Part shown: positions 26,188-37,066 of the stretch, piece after piece | Layout of the letters: the number at the start of each line of letters is the position of its first letter | Numbering within the stretch: the stretch's first letter is position 1 | Assembly: GCA_003255065.1 (NCBI GenBank) | Contig: QAOA01000060.1 | Coordinates: forward strand, 1-64,000 | From: Cercis canadensis | Lineage: Eukaryota > Streptophyta > Magnoliopsida > Fabales > Fabaceae | Direction of reading: 5' to 3' | DNA length: 64,000 nucleotides | Translations under genes and position numbers: made by a program | Notes under the pieces: model-generated | Databases searched by the model: none | Told to the model about the DNA's origin: nothing | Seen by the model: only the letters and a program-made list of their open reading frames with translations

Positions 26188-26375
26188 ATGCCCTATCCGT
26201 CCCGGAAATAGTTATACCTATAAATTTATGATCACTGGCCAAGAGGGCACACTCTGGTGGCATGCTCATTCTTCATGGGTTCGTGCCACAGCTTATGGAG
26301 CTCTCATCATTGACACAAGGAGGGGTCGCTCTTATCCTTTCCCCGAACCCCACAGCGAGGAACTTATATTATTGG
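26188..26375 (+). pseudogene. Orphan laccase exon
   Basis: Laccases are secreted multicopper oxidases that polymerise monolignols. The frame reads [20 protein letters not shown], then [20 protein letters not shown] and [14 protein letters not shown], ending at a GT donor (TTGG|GTATGC). WWHAHSSW is a laccase copper-ligand region with the HxH pair. The upstream side is cut by the N at 26187 and no other laccase exon is visible. About 155 bp downstream the MULE begins, so it would lie in the following intron. No laccase sequence is seen beyond the right end of the MULE. A truncated copy is most likely, though missing contigs could hold the rest. Confidence 0.85.
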
Positions 26376-26529
26376 GTATGCAAATGCACTGATTAACCAC
26401 CTTCTCATGCTCTTAATTAATCAAATCTTGATATAGTATGTGTTTACCAATATTATACCATCAAGCACATGAAATTAAGAAACTAGATCTACTTATTGCT
26501 AAAACGTTTAAGAATAGACATTGAATAAA

Positions 26530-26938
26530 GAGTAAAACCCATGTTTTGTCCCTGAAAAATAGGTCCACCGACAAATTCGTCCTCCAAAAATTTTCGGTGA
26601 CAAATTGGTCATCGAATTATGCTTCCGTCTGACAAATTGGTCCTGTGATTGGGTCCGTTAGTCATTTTTTACGGACACTGCCACGTGGCACGTTAAGTGC
26701 TGACGTGACAGTTAATTGATGAAATGGCACGCTGACGAGGCATCCAGCAGGCTGCTTGGCTGGCATAGGTAAAACGACGTCGTTTTACTCAGTACTGAGA
26801 AATAAGTCCCTCCTCCCATACGACGCCGTCTCTGTCATTGGTATCTCTTCAACCTCCATGAAACTTGAAAATCCTCCCCATGTGCGATTCTGATGTGCGA
26901 TTCTGATGCTTGAATGGAAGGAACCCTAAGCCCCAAAT
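26530..26938. repeat. MULE left terminal inverted repeat
   Basis: Pairs with 37067-37462. Holds a 12-bp palindrome TGCCACGTGGCA (26679-26690, G-box core) and a 16-bp palindrome AAAACGACGTCGTTTT (26771-26786). A 13-bp word (GTGCGATTCTGAT) is doubled at 26882-26907, against once in the right TIR, which explains most of the length difference. Confidence 0.93.
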
Positions 26939-29249
26939 CGTTGATTACACTAGCATTTTTCCATAATCGAAGCTTTACCCATCATCGATTGGTATTTCTC
27001 CTTAGTGTCTATTCGGATTTTCCTTTCCCCTTCCCAAATTCGAACCCTAGCCTAATTCGAAGTGCCGTCCCTTAACTGACAGTGGAAGAACAACCCGTCC
27101 ACCCTGTGATAATCATTCATTCTGACCCTCTTAATCAGTAGGAGCAGAGTCGATAAGGTGAGGTTTCAAATTCGTTGAATCATGTGTAGTAAATATTTTT
27201 GCCTTTCTGGATATGCCGAAGTTTATATTGTGGTCCAAGGGTTCAAATATGTTTGGAAAGTAGTTCATATTATATTGTGGTCCAGGGTTTCATTTTGTGG
27301 TCCATGGATTGAGAAAGGTATAGACATTTTGTCAAATTGGTGGGACAGTGGTTGTCGTATTGCCTTTATTTGGGATATTGTTATAATAATAATGTTGAAA
27401 AGAGCCACTGTCACTCTAACTTAGTCTGCTTGCTGAAAACAATTACAAAAAGTTTGAAAGTGTATTAATCATGCCTCCCTGTAGAAAGCAGAAAATGCCA
27501 AACCTGTTGTGGTCCCTGAAAAACAGTATAAATTGCTTTCATTTATCTATGCACTGGTGACATTTGAAACTACATTAAATATTCTGTGCTCAATTTTTAA
27601 TTGTATGGAAACCTTTTAAAAAGGTTGAGATAGTACGAATGTCTTGAATTCTATTTTGAAATAAGTATTACTCATTGTAATCTATGCTTTGAATTCTCAA
27701 CATAATGAACCACAATTAATGTCAATTGTATATATCTATGGTTTACTTTAAATGCGGCTCATCTGTCTTTAAAAGGTGATGCAGTTCTTAGTAAATGAAT
27801 TTTTTTTGTAAATTATATCTGTTGTGGCGTGGTTCTTAGTTGCATTTGTGGACTTATTTTGTGCTGCTGTATAAAATAAAATACTATTCCATTCCCAATG
27901 TTTGCAGAGATTTTACTTTTCATAATGTGTTTAGTTATTTCTCTTTCACAAATATATAATTTGTTTATGTCCTGTGTATGGTATGCAGAGTGCATGGAGC
28001 AATGGGTAATCATATTATTATTTCTTTGCCATAAGTTTGTAAGCAACGCATATATATCATTTTATGCAGGGTGGAAATACTATGTAAGAATGTGGATTGT
28101 GAAGCATCATAGTTATATTTTCTTTTTCTTTTTTGTTATTATTGTTGGCTGTTGCTGTTTTCTCCTTTAGGGGAACTGATTTATTTTCAGCTTTATTCAT
28201 TTAGTCATTTATTGTCCTATAACCTTTTCAACTTTGAATTTCCTTTTTGTGTAACTAACGTTTGGCTAATTGGTTTTTTCTTGTTCCTTCTCTAATTAAT
28301 CCATTTTCATTTTGTTGAGATTTTAATTATGCTGTAGTTTTGTATGCACTTGATATTTTCTTTTAATGATATTGACTAGTTTGTTCTTTAACATTTTATA
28401 GCATCTTATAATTCTTGGTGAGATTATCACACCTACAGTATTTACTTAACCTTAAATCCTTAACTGTAAATGTTTGGAGTTGTCTACACAATTCTGCATT
28501 GGAAAGGTTTTCGTTCCAATTGTTAAGTCATCTGACATATCCCTAACTATGTGCTTTACATTTTTCATTTTTTATGTATGTCTTTCATAGCAGTTGTTTC
28601 ATGCCATTTTTATATTTCGTTGCTCCCTCTACATTCTAATACTTTAGTGGCTGTTGGGTTCCTATATATTTTATCTTTTTCAATGTATTACCTTTGCAAG
28701 TATGCATTACTTAAATGGAAATAGACCATTGTATTGGAACAAATTATGGAAGTGGGTTGCTTGGCTGTGGTATATTTTATTTTTTTCAATCTATTACCTT
28801 TGCAAGTATGCATTACTTAAATGGAAATAGACCATTGTATTAGAACAAATTGTGGAAGTGGGTTGCTTGGCTGTGGTATATTTTTTTTTTAATCTATTAC
28901 CTTTGATCTAGTAACGCTCTTGTGTTGAATTAAGCAATTATGGACTATGGATTGATAGAGGTGCAAGTACCTACTTTATATTCAAGTGGTTCATTCTTGC
29001 AATTATGATGTGCAAGGATTTAGTTTATTAGCATCATTGAGTATACATGTCTAAACAAAAAAATGTCTTGATTGAATTTTATTTTATCTATTGAATTGGC
29101 TGCACTTAAGATATTTAAAAATGCTTGTTTTCATCTATGTGAGACTTAATCTTAGCTGAAAAGTATGTAAGAATTGTGACTCTTAAATGGAACTGTGGGC
29201 AGAATTTTTATTTTTCTGTAAGTTAATGTCAGTTTTTTCTGATTGCAAG
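26939..29249. other. MULE 5' region upstream of the transposase
   Basis: Non-coding, T-rich and intron-like. It likely holds the transposase leader and one or more 5' UTR introns; an AG acceptor directly precedes the start (GATTGCAAG|ATGG). Short frames at 27182-27424 and 27898-28170 have no family resemblance. Confidence 0.5.
28665..28905. repeat. 106-bp tandem repeat, 2.3 copies
   Basis: Units 28665-28770 and 28771-28876 differ at few positions (ATGTATTACC/ATCTATTACC, AATTATGG/AATTGTGG); a partial third unit follows to about 28905. It lies in the leader region of the MULE transposase. Confidence 0.88.
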
Positions 29250-32200
29250 ATGGACCGTTATGTAACCCTCGTAATGCACCACGGTGGCAAATTTGTACGT
29301 GAACCCACGTTGACATATGTTGATGGTGAAGTAGATGCGTGGGAAGACTGTGATATTGATAAGGTTTCAATCCCAACCATTACAGAGTTATTTTGTGAGC
29401 ACGGTTACGAAAGTTACACAGATTGTTATTGGCTAGTGCCTGATCTAGAGCTAGAGGATGGGCTTAGACCCCTTAAAAGTGACAGTGATGTGCTAGAGAT
29501 GTTTGGGGCTGTAGAAAGGGTAGATGAGATACAACTTTACTTTGAGTCCCCAGCTATTGTGAACCCTGAACATGTATGGGAAATTGTGACTTTACCATGT
29601 GAGACGGAAGGGGTGAATGAGTGTGAAGAGTTAGATAATACTTGCAATGAGGGTGTTGAAGATATGCATAACACCGATGAAGAGGAGGAATATCTCACTT
29701 ATTTAAGAAGGGACCTTAGACGGGCAGAGTTGTATAACATTCTTGAACAGCAACATGGTCACATGCAACACCATATATGCATAAGTGATTCAAATGCACA
29801 TGAAGATGTTGATGCTGGTGTAAATGAGAATGCTGATGAAGATGCTAATGCTGATAAAGATGAGGTATATGTGAATGAGAATGCTGGTGATGGACAAGGT
29901 CCAAGCAGCAGTCATGCTTGTGCACATGACTACATTAATGCTGATGAAGACTTGGCAGGGATTGATATTGAAGAATGTACAAGCAGTGGTGCTTTAAGGG
30001 GTGATGAAGACATAAATGTTGATGAAGACTTGTAAGAGTTTATTGTGCTTGGGGCAGGAAGCAGTGGGACTGCTTGTCATGCAGTGAAGCCAATCGTTAA
30101 GAAGAAAAAGAAGTCCCCCCATGAGGTATATGTGAACCCCTTCGAGGGTCAGGGATATGAGACGGAGGAGTTGCACACTCCTGATTGCTCTGAACCTGAG
30201 GTGGATGGGTCCAAAGAAGCTGAAGTGTATCCTCAGTTTAATCCTCGAGCAGGTTTTGGGGAGGTGAATCTTGAGCTTAGAATGGAATTCCCAACCTTGT
30301 CTGCATTCAAGGCTGCAGTCAAAGACTACACAATCCATCTTGGGAGGCTGCTAGTGTGGGTGAAAAATGACAAACAGCGGGCCAAAGCAATATGCACCAA
30401 TGGTTGTATGTGGGAAATATTTTGCTCCTTTAGCAATGCCACACACAGCTTTCAGGTGAAGACATTGAACAACACACATGCATGCAGCAGGAAAATATCA
30501 AATAAGCAAGCGGGAACAAAGTGGTTGGCACATAAACTTATAGATGAAGTTAGGGGATTTCCGGGGATGGAGGCTATTGATGCCAACAACTTGGTGAAGC
30601 GAAAGTTTAACATCAACGTTAATGAGAGAACCATCTTCAGAGCATTGAAAGAAGCAAGAAAAATGGTAGAAGGCACCGAGAAAGAACAGTATGCAGCCTT
30701 GTGGGACTATTGCGGAGAGTTAAAGAGAGTGGACCCTAGAGGGACTATTCAGCTTGCTGTTGAGAGACCCCCTGGTGCTTTGGTGCCGAATTTTGACAGA
30801 TTGTACATTTGTCTAGAGGCTTGTAAAGAGGGTTTGAAGGCTGCTTGTCGACCCTTGATAGGCCTAGATGGGTGTTTCCTGAAGGGGTACTATGAGGGAA
30901 TTTTGTTATCTGCAGTTGCTCAGGATGGGAATAATTCATTCTATCTTGTTGCTTATGCTGTTGTCGACCTTGAGACAAAGGACACTTGGAAATGGTTCTT
31001 GACCAGACTTATAGAGGATATTGGAGATCCAAGGGATTGTGGCTGGAACTTTATATCAGATCAACAGAAGGTTAGAAACATTTTCTGCACTTGCTGTTTA
31101 AGTTTCATAAATGATTTGATTAGAATACATCATGCATACAAGTTGTGAAAACTTATAATTTGTTCTCTTGTGACAAACACAGGGCTTGGAACCAGCATTG
31201 GCCGAGGTGTGTCCTACAGCTCCTTACAGGTCTTGTGTCATGCATATCTGGAAATTTTTTTGTAAGACCTGGAAAAGTAAGGAGCTTAGATCGAAGGTGT
31301 TTATGGCAGCAAAGTCTACCACCATGGCAGAGTTCGACAGACATATGGCCAAGATCAGGTGCATTGATTCGGGTGCTTATGATTGGTTGCTGAAGAATGC
31401 CCCTGGTAGGTGGGTTCGAGGATCATTTAGCACCTATACAAAGAACCAAGCCATAACCAGCAACATGTGCGAACAATTTAACAAAGAGTTGCGTAAGTTC
31501 AGATGTAACCTTATCCTGACAATGCTTGAAGAAATAAGGGGATACATAATGAGGAAGAGATCAGACATGCTTACAAAAATCAGAAAGTACAAGAGCAAGT
31601 ATGTGCCTATGGCAGTGGCGTTTATTGAGATTGAGAAGAAGAAAAGCAGTGAATGGTGTCCACTGTGGGCCGGAGATCCTGCTGGTCATAAATATGAAGT
31701 GAGTAGGGGACCGACCGATAAAGTTGTGGTTGATCTGTCTGCTAGGACATGTTCCTGTAGGAGCTGGGATCTAACAGGGATACCTTGCAGGCATGCATGT
31801 GCTGCCTTTGCATCGAACAACGATGACCCAGACAATGCAATTTCTGATTGGTACCTAACCACCACATGGTTGAAGGCTTATGAGCCTTTCATTCAGCCAC
31901 TTGCAGGGCAAGACTACTGGCAAAAGACATACCTTGGTGAGATTAATCCCCCTCCATTCAAGAGACCAGCTAGCAGGCCGAAGAAGAATCGAAGCAAAGT
32001 GAACGATGTGCCACAGGATTCAAGCCGTCTAAAAAGGAAATACGGGGCCACTAAATGCTCTAAGTGTGGTGGGACAGGGCACAATACGAGGACTTGCAAA
32101 GGAGTGGAACCACGAAACCGACAAAAGAAGAGCAAGAATGGAACCGGACAACCGTCTGCACAGGAAGAGGTTCCAGTCAGTCAGCCTATTGACTCACAAG

Positions 32201-32553
32201 CCCCACCACCTGTTGAAGATTCTCAACCTCAACAACGACAAGGCGGCAGAAAGAAGGTAGCACCCAAACGGAAGAGAAAGGTATTAATCATTTATAGCTT
32301 TGTTAATACTGGACCTGGATATTTGTATAGGGTTGTTATTTGCATACTTCTATCTTTTGTTTGAAAAGTTAAGCAATTAGTCTTTTTTGGTTCACAGAGT
32401 TCAAGTCATGAAGGCAACATTTCTGTCAGTGAAGAGAATGTGACTTCACACACCATTCAAGCAGCAACAATGGCTACTAGAAAAAGGTTTTCAGCATACC
32501 TTTCCAATGAAGGATCAAGGAAAGGGAAAGAAAAGCTCTTGTCTGATGTTTAA
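29250..32553 (+). CDS. MULE transposase (mudrA type) with one in-frame stop
   Basis: Cuts and inserts the element at its TIRs in the nucleus. Exons 29250-31070, 31183-32280 and 32398-32553, all in phase, about 1,024 residues. Order: N-terminal MuDR/PB1-like domain (MDRYVTLVMHHGGKF, residues 1-100), a long acidic Asp/Glu/Asn-rich stretch (to about 260), a DNA-binding N-terminal transposase region, the DDE core with the first Asp in GLDGCFLKG (about residue 540) and the second in FISDQQKG (about 604), the third acid not assigned, a SWIM zinc finger (CSC-x10-CRH), then a CCHC knuckle (CSKCGGTGHNTRTC). A TAA at 30033-30035 (codon 262) interrupts the frame after the acidic stretch. Reading this as an intron would need one of about 26 nt, too short for plants. 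The rest is open, so the loss of function is recent or the stop is a sequence error. Exon 3 has a second copy at 33763-33918. Confidence 0.92.
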
Positions 32554-33067
32554 AAAATCCTTGACTTGTAACTAAATTTTGGTGTATTTATGATTAGTAG
32601 TAATGTTTCACTGTTGTAGACTGTGATATTGGTTCAAGAAAAATTTATGTAGGATTTAACTTTGTCTTGAGCAGGCCTCACATTTTGTATACCATAACTG
32701 ATTTACAACAGTCATGCTTGGCTTGTCACCATTTAGAATATATGATATTAGATTGTTATTTTTGCACATATAGTGAACTATTGTAGTTGTACTACACTAT
32801 TAGTTTGACATGATTTAATGACTGTAAAAATACTGCAGAGGCCAAGATTTATATATGCAGTTGTGTTCCTGTGTACTCTTAAATGTGTTCTCACAGTTTT
32901 GAAATTTTCCTTCACATTTTTAAGTGAAATCTTTGAAATATTAGTTTTGGCTTTTCTGTCCCAGTTTGAATTTCTTGAATTTCAGAAGGTTTTGGCATAA
33001 AGAAAGAAGGCAAAGCCTTATGGCAGTGCATGATGTATGGTGGAAAGACACCTCAGCAATGAAACCA

Positions 33068-33265
33068 GCGCTGGGCGCTGGCCAATGAAGACAAGGCAGG
33101 TTCTGATGCTGGATGGCTGGCGCTGGAGGACTGTGACTTCTCGGACATGATGGCGCTGGGCGCTGGATTTCTGGCGCTAGGCGCTGGCTCGCTGGGCGCT
33201 GAAGTTCCTCTCTGCCATGCTAGCGCTGGGTGCCAGGATGCTGGCGCTGGGCGCTGGCTGGTCAG
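33068..33265. repeat. GC-rich GCGCTGGGCGCTGG minisatellite, copy 1
   Basis: Repeated GGCGCTGGGCGCTGG words with spacers such as ATTTCT and AGGACTG. It stands out sharply from its AT-rich surroundings. It lies between the 3' ends of the transposase and GRF genes. Confidence 0.85.
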
Positions 33266-34430
33266 AGAGCTTTTCCAGCACTTGTGTTGTCCTGTTTAGT
33301 TCCTTCTTCACCCTCCTAATGCTCTAACCTTCAAGATCACTCAAAAAGGGACTATGAATGAGCTAAAAACATGCTAGGGAGGTATATGTTAACATTATAG
33401 TCATGATGTGTTGTTTAATATTTATCTAACACACAAATATACAACATGACATAGGGAGGTATATGTTAACATTATAGTCATAGGTGCTTTCAACAAGTCT
33501 GAAATATATTTATGATACATGAAATTCACATTATACCAAATTGCCAAGTTCAACTTCACAACAAAGCCATTCGAAATAACTGGCTTGTTATTTTAAAAAA
33601 ATTACAATGAACAACATAACAAGTAGGAAACTACAAACAATCTTTAGTTTCCTAACTTCACGTTCAAGACTCTTAATTCTCTTCTTTTGCATATTTCTCT
33701 TCATTCGTTCATTTGTTATAATTGACTCGTTATTTCCTGAATTAGTCTTTTTTGGTTCACAGAGTTCAAGTCATGAAGGCAACATTGCTGTCAGTGAAGG
33801 GAATGTGACTTCACACACCATTCAAGCAGCAACAATGGCTACTAGAAAAAGGTTTTCAGCATACCTTTCCAATGAAGGATCAAGGAAAGGGAAAGAAAAG
33901 CTCTTGTCTGATGTTTAAAAAATCCTTGACTTGTAACTAAATTTTGGTGTATTTATGATTAGTAGTAATGTTTCACTGTTGTAGACTGTGATATTGGTTC
34001 AAGAAAAATTTATGTAGGATTTAACTTTGTCTTGAGCAGGCCTCACATTTTGTATACCATAACTGATTTACAACAGTCATGCTTGGCTTGTCACCATTTA
34101 GAATATATGATATTAGATTGTTATTTTTGCACATATAGTGAACTATTGTAGTTGTACTACACTATTAGTTTGACATGATTTAATGACTGTAAAAATACTG
34201 CAGAGGCCAAGATTTATATATGCAGTTGTGTTCCTGTGTACTCTTAAATGTGTTCTCACAGTTTTGAAATTTTCCTTCACATTTTTAAGTGAAATCTTTG
34301 AAATATTAGTTTTGGCTTTTCTGTCCCAATTTGAATTTCTTGAATTTCAGAAGGTTTTGGCAGAAAGAAAGAAGGCAAAGCCTTATGGCAGTGCATGATG
34401 TATGGTGGAAAGACACCTCAGCAATGAAAC

Positions 34431-34605
34431 CAGCGCTGGGCGCTGGCCAATGAAGACAAGGCAGGTTCTGATGCTGGATGGCTGGCGCTGGGCGCTGGAG
34501 GACTGTGACTTCTCGGACATGATGGCGCTGGGCGCTGGATTTCTGGCGCTGGCTCGCTGGGCCCTGAAGTTCCTCTCTGCCATGCTGGCGCTGGGCGCTG
34601 GCTGG
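34431..34605. repeat. GC-rich GCGCTGGGCGCTGG minisatellite, copy 2
   Basis: Same array in the second unit of the tandem duplication, differing in repeat number and spacers from copy 1. A 90-residue open frame across it (34402-34671) is a by-product of the repeat and is not called as a gene. Confidence 0.85.
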
Positions 34606-34931
34606 TCAGAGAGCTTTTCCAGCACTTGTGTTATCCCGTTTAGTTCCTTCTTCACCCTCCTAATGCTCTAACCTTCAAGATCACTCAAAAAGGGACTATG
34701 AATGAGCTAAAAACATGCTAGGGAGGTATATGTTAACATTATAGTCATGATGTGTTGTTTAATATTTATCTAACACACGAATATACAACATGACATAGGG
34801 AGGTATATGTTAACATTATAGTCATAGGTGCTTTCAACAAGTCTGAAATATATTTATGATACATGAAATTCACATTATACCAAATTGCCAAGTTCAACTT
34901 CACAACAAAGCCATTCGAAATAACTAGCTTG

Positions 34932-35500
34932 TTATTTTAAAAAAATTACAATGAACAACATAACAAGTAGCAAACTACAAACAATCTTTAGTTTCTTAAC
35001 TTCACGTTCAAGACTCTTAATTCTCTTCTTTTGGATCTTTCTCTTCATTCGTTCATTTGTTATAATTGACTCGTTATTTCCTGGAACCATTCCTTCAAAG
35101 TTTTCAACCCATTGAAAGAATCCACAACACAAGTCTTCATTCTGCATAAAAAAAAAAATGTAAAGTTGTTAAAACATTGAAATTTAGACTCTGAAATTAC
35201 ATTCCAATTTAATTGAATAAATATGTATTTAAAATAATGTTCCTCTAATACCTTGTAACGTGGACAACGCCAAAATGGACGATTTGGGTTCTCCTTCGTC
35301 TTTGACATCAACATGATCACCCTCTTGTTACAACCACAAACATAAGGGGTATTATGTTGCGTGGGATATGCACCGCTAATGAAGCTTGACCCAGAGGAGC
35401 TCCCTTCCTTCACATGCTGAGTCCGGATTGCTGGCGTCAATGTCTCGCCATCAATCACCACATAACGTCTTTTAGAGACTCCTTCATCGGCTGATGCCAT
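34932..35500 (-). CDS. GRF-type zinc-finger protein with coiled coil and C-terminal membrane segment, MULE-borne
   Basis: Two exons, 35252-35500 and 34932-35141, with clean GT-AG signals and phase 0, giving 152 residues. Residues about 53-95 form a GRF zinc finger (VCGCNKR, SKTKENPNRPFWRCP, CCGFFQW). A basic segment follows (ERMKRKIQKKRIKSLEREVK), likely coiled coil, then a hydrophobic tail (IVCSLLLVMLFIVIF) that would anchor it in a membrane or act in self-association. GRF fingers bind nucleic acid in other proteins. Related small GRF-ZF proteins are common in plant genomes, and its role in transposition is unknown. The gene faces the transposase and its 3' end was copied in the tandem duplication. 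ATG at 35498-35500; the codons upstream to 35533 are open but contain no better ATG. Confidence 0.85.
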
Positions 35501-36415
35501 TTGAACAATACTTTCTCCGTCTAAGTAGCACACAATTACCTGTTAAGAATACTGGAAGTTGTTTTACAGCAATGCCACAAATTTATGATTCTTGATAGAA
35601 CAAGTGTTAGTCGTTTGGATTCCAGAAGATTGCTTATTTATCTAATTAGTTATATTTAACTTGAAAGACCACCAAATCAATCTTTTTCATAACCAACAAA
35701 TAAAAATTATAGAATTTAGCAGTGATATGTCAAGTTTGAGTCCAACACAGCTATGTGTAAAGTTTCTACTAGTAATGATTCTTATATTGTGAGGTAAATT
35801 ACTTTATCTTAATACCTGCAAATGTACTAAGATTTAGTAGGTACATGTATATGTATTTTGCATCTTTCACTTTGCTGTCTTCGGGGTTTACTCTCAGTAA
35901 CACCTAAACAGAAATTGCTTACAGTGACTTTCAACAGAAATAGTAATATGCCCTGTTACATGATTACCACATAACAAATTCCCACCTCTTTTAGCTTATA
36001 GGCCTAAATATTGCTACCAAATCAGGATAGTAAATACTAAATAGAAACCACGGAAAGAACTATAGCAATTTGCATCAAGACGGTGACAAGAAACTATTCC
36101 TACATTTTTCCAGTTTTACTTAACAACTCAAGCTAAACCACTTGTGTTCTCTGAGATTTACTGAAGTCCAATTGTCGTGGTACTTCCTCCCTGTCCACAT
36201 ATCCTAAGACATTTACTACTCCCTTCATAAAAGGAACTTGAAAACCATTAGTATTTAGTTCCTGATGTGAATACCTTTTTCATAACATCATGTTCCTCAA
36301 AACTATGTCAAATTCAAAACAAGAGATGAAGAATATTTGATAGTGGGTCAAACCATGCAGGCAAAAATATCAACAAGAAGCAACTAAGCAAATTTTGCTT
36401 TAGAAGAATAACAAC
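35501..36415. other. MULE interior between GRF gene and captured exon
   Basis: No coding potential recognised. Part is probably the intron that followed the captured MAPKK exon, carried in with it; part may be the GRF promoter. The boundary cannot be set without the donor gene. Confidence 0.4.
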
Positions 36416-37049
36416 CTTCAAAGCAAATAATTTTCCGACCCACTTATGGCGAACAAGTTGTACTACACCACCACTGCCTTTTCCAATCACTTTGATGGTC
36501 TCGAGATCTTCCAGTGAGAAATCAAAATCAAATTCATTGACATCAGAAGGTTGTTCCAAAAGGCAAGCAGGGAAAAAAGGAGGTTGTAAGTTTGCAGATT
36601 AGATGTTAAAGTAAATACACAAAAAGGTAAGGAATTTACCAATAATGTATGCAGAACAATGGTGTGAGTACCCAAAAAATCAAAACACACAGACACACAT
36701 TTTTCTTGAATGAAGGTAAACAGTCTATGCCAATTCTATAAGAACCTCAAAGATCAAAGTTTTTGTTTTTTAAGTGAGAATGGAAGTTGTTTTATGAATC
36801 ATCAGAAGACTCTTCAAACTCACCCCAATTTTATCTGTCTTGATAAGTTCAGGTCACAAAAAAAATAAGTGGGTTTTTTAATTCAACGAATTAGCCATAA
36901 TAATTTATGCAAAATAAAGTAAATAATAGAACCAAGAATTTGATAGGTGAATTTATGGACTTACGCGTGATTCTTTTTCTTCAGAGATGAGCCGCAATCC
37001 TTTCTGGTTCAAGAGCAGATCTCCATCGTGAAATGTACCACTTGCAGTC
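36416..37049 (-). pseudogene. Captured MAP kinase kinase (group A, MKK6-like) gene fragment
   Basis: Two exons of a MAPKK gene with the intron between them. The first (36965-37049) reads [20 protein letters not shown], then ISEEKESR, ending at a good donor (CGC|GTAAGT). The second (36416 to about 36560) reads [20 protein letters not shown], then the glycine loop [11 protein letters not shown] and the ATP-binding Lys of FALK, ending at GTTGTT. The acceptor of the second exon seems lost (GGAACAACC where GCAG would be expected). The rest of the kinase is missing. It starts about 17 bp inside the right TIR and runs antisense to the transposase. This is gene-fragment capture as in Pack-MULEs. Transcription from the right TIR would give the sense strand of the MAPKK fragment. 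Confidence 0.88.
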
Positions 37050-37066
37050 CTGATAATTTGAGGATA

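Larger units (their letters stand above)
32375..35083. repeat. 1.35-kb tandem duplication inside the MULE
   Basis: Unit 1 is 32375-33739 and unit 2 is 33740-35083, the join being CCTG|AATTAG. Each unit runs from the last transposase exon through intergenic DNA into the 3' exon of the convergent GRF gene. Unit 1 therefore has a truncated GRF tail and unit 2 a duplicate transposase exon. Units differ by scattered substitutions and indels, mostly in the GCGCTGG array. Confidence 0.92.

Noticed and set aside
30031..30058. Reading the transposase TAA as part of a spliced intron (GTAAGAG to GGCAG)
   Set aside because: The intron would be about 26 nt, below the plant minimum.
34402..34671. 90-residue open frame over the GCGCTGG array
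   Set aside because: It follows the repeat, differs in the other duplicate unit by frame breaks, and resembles no family.
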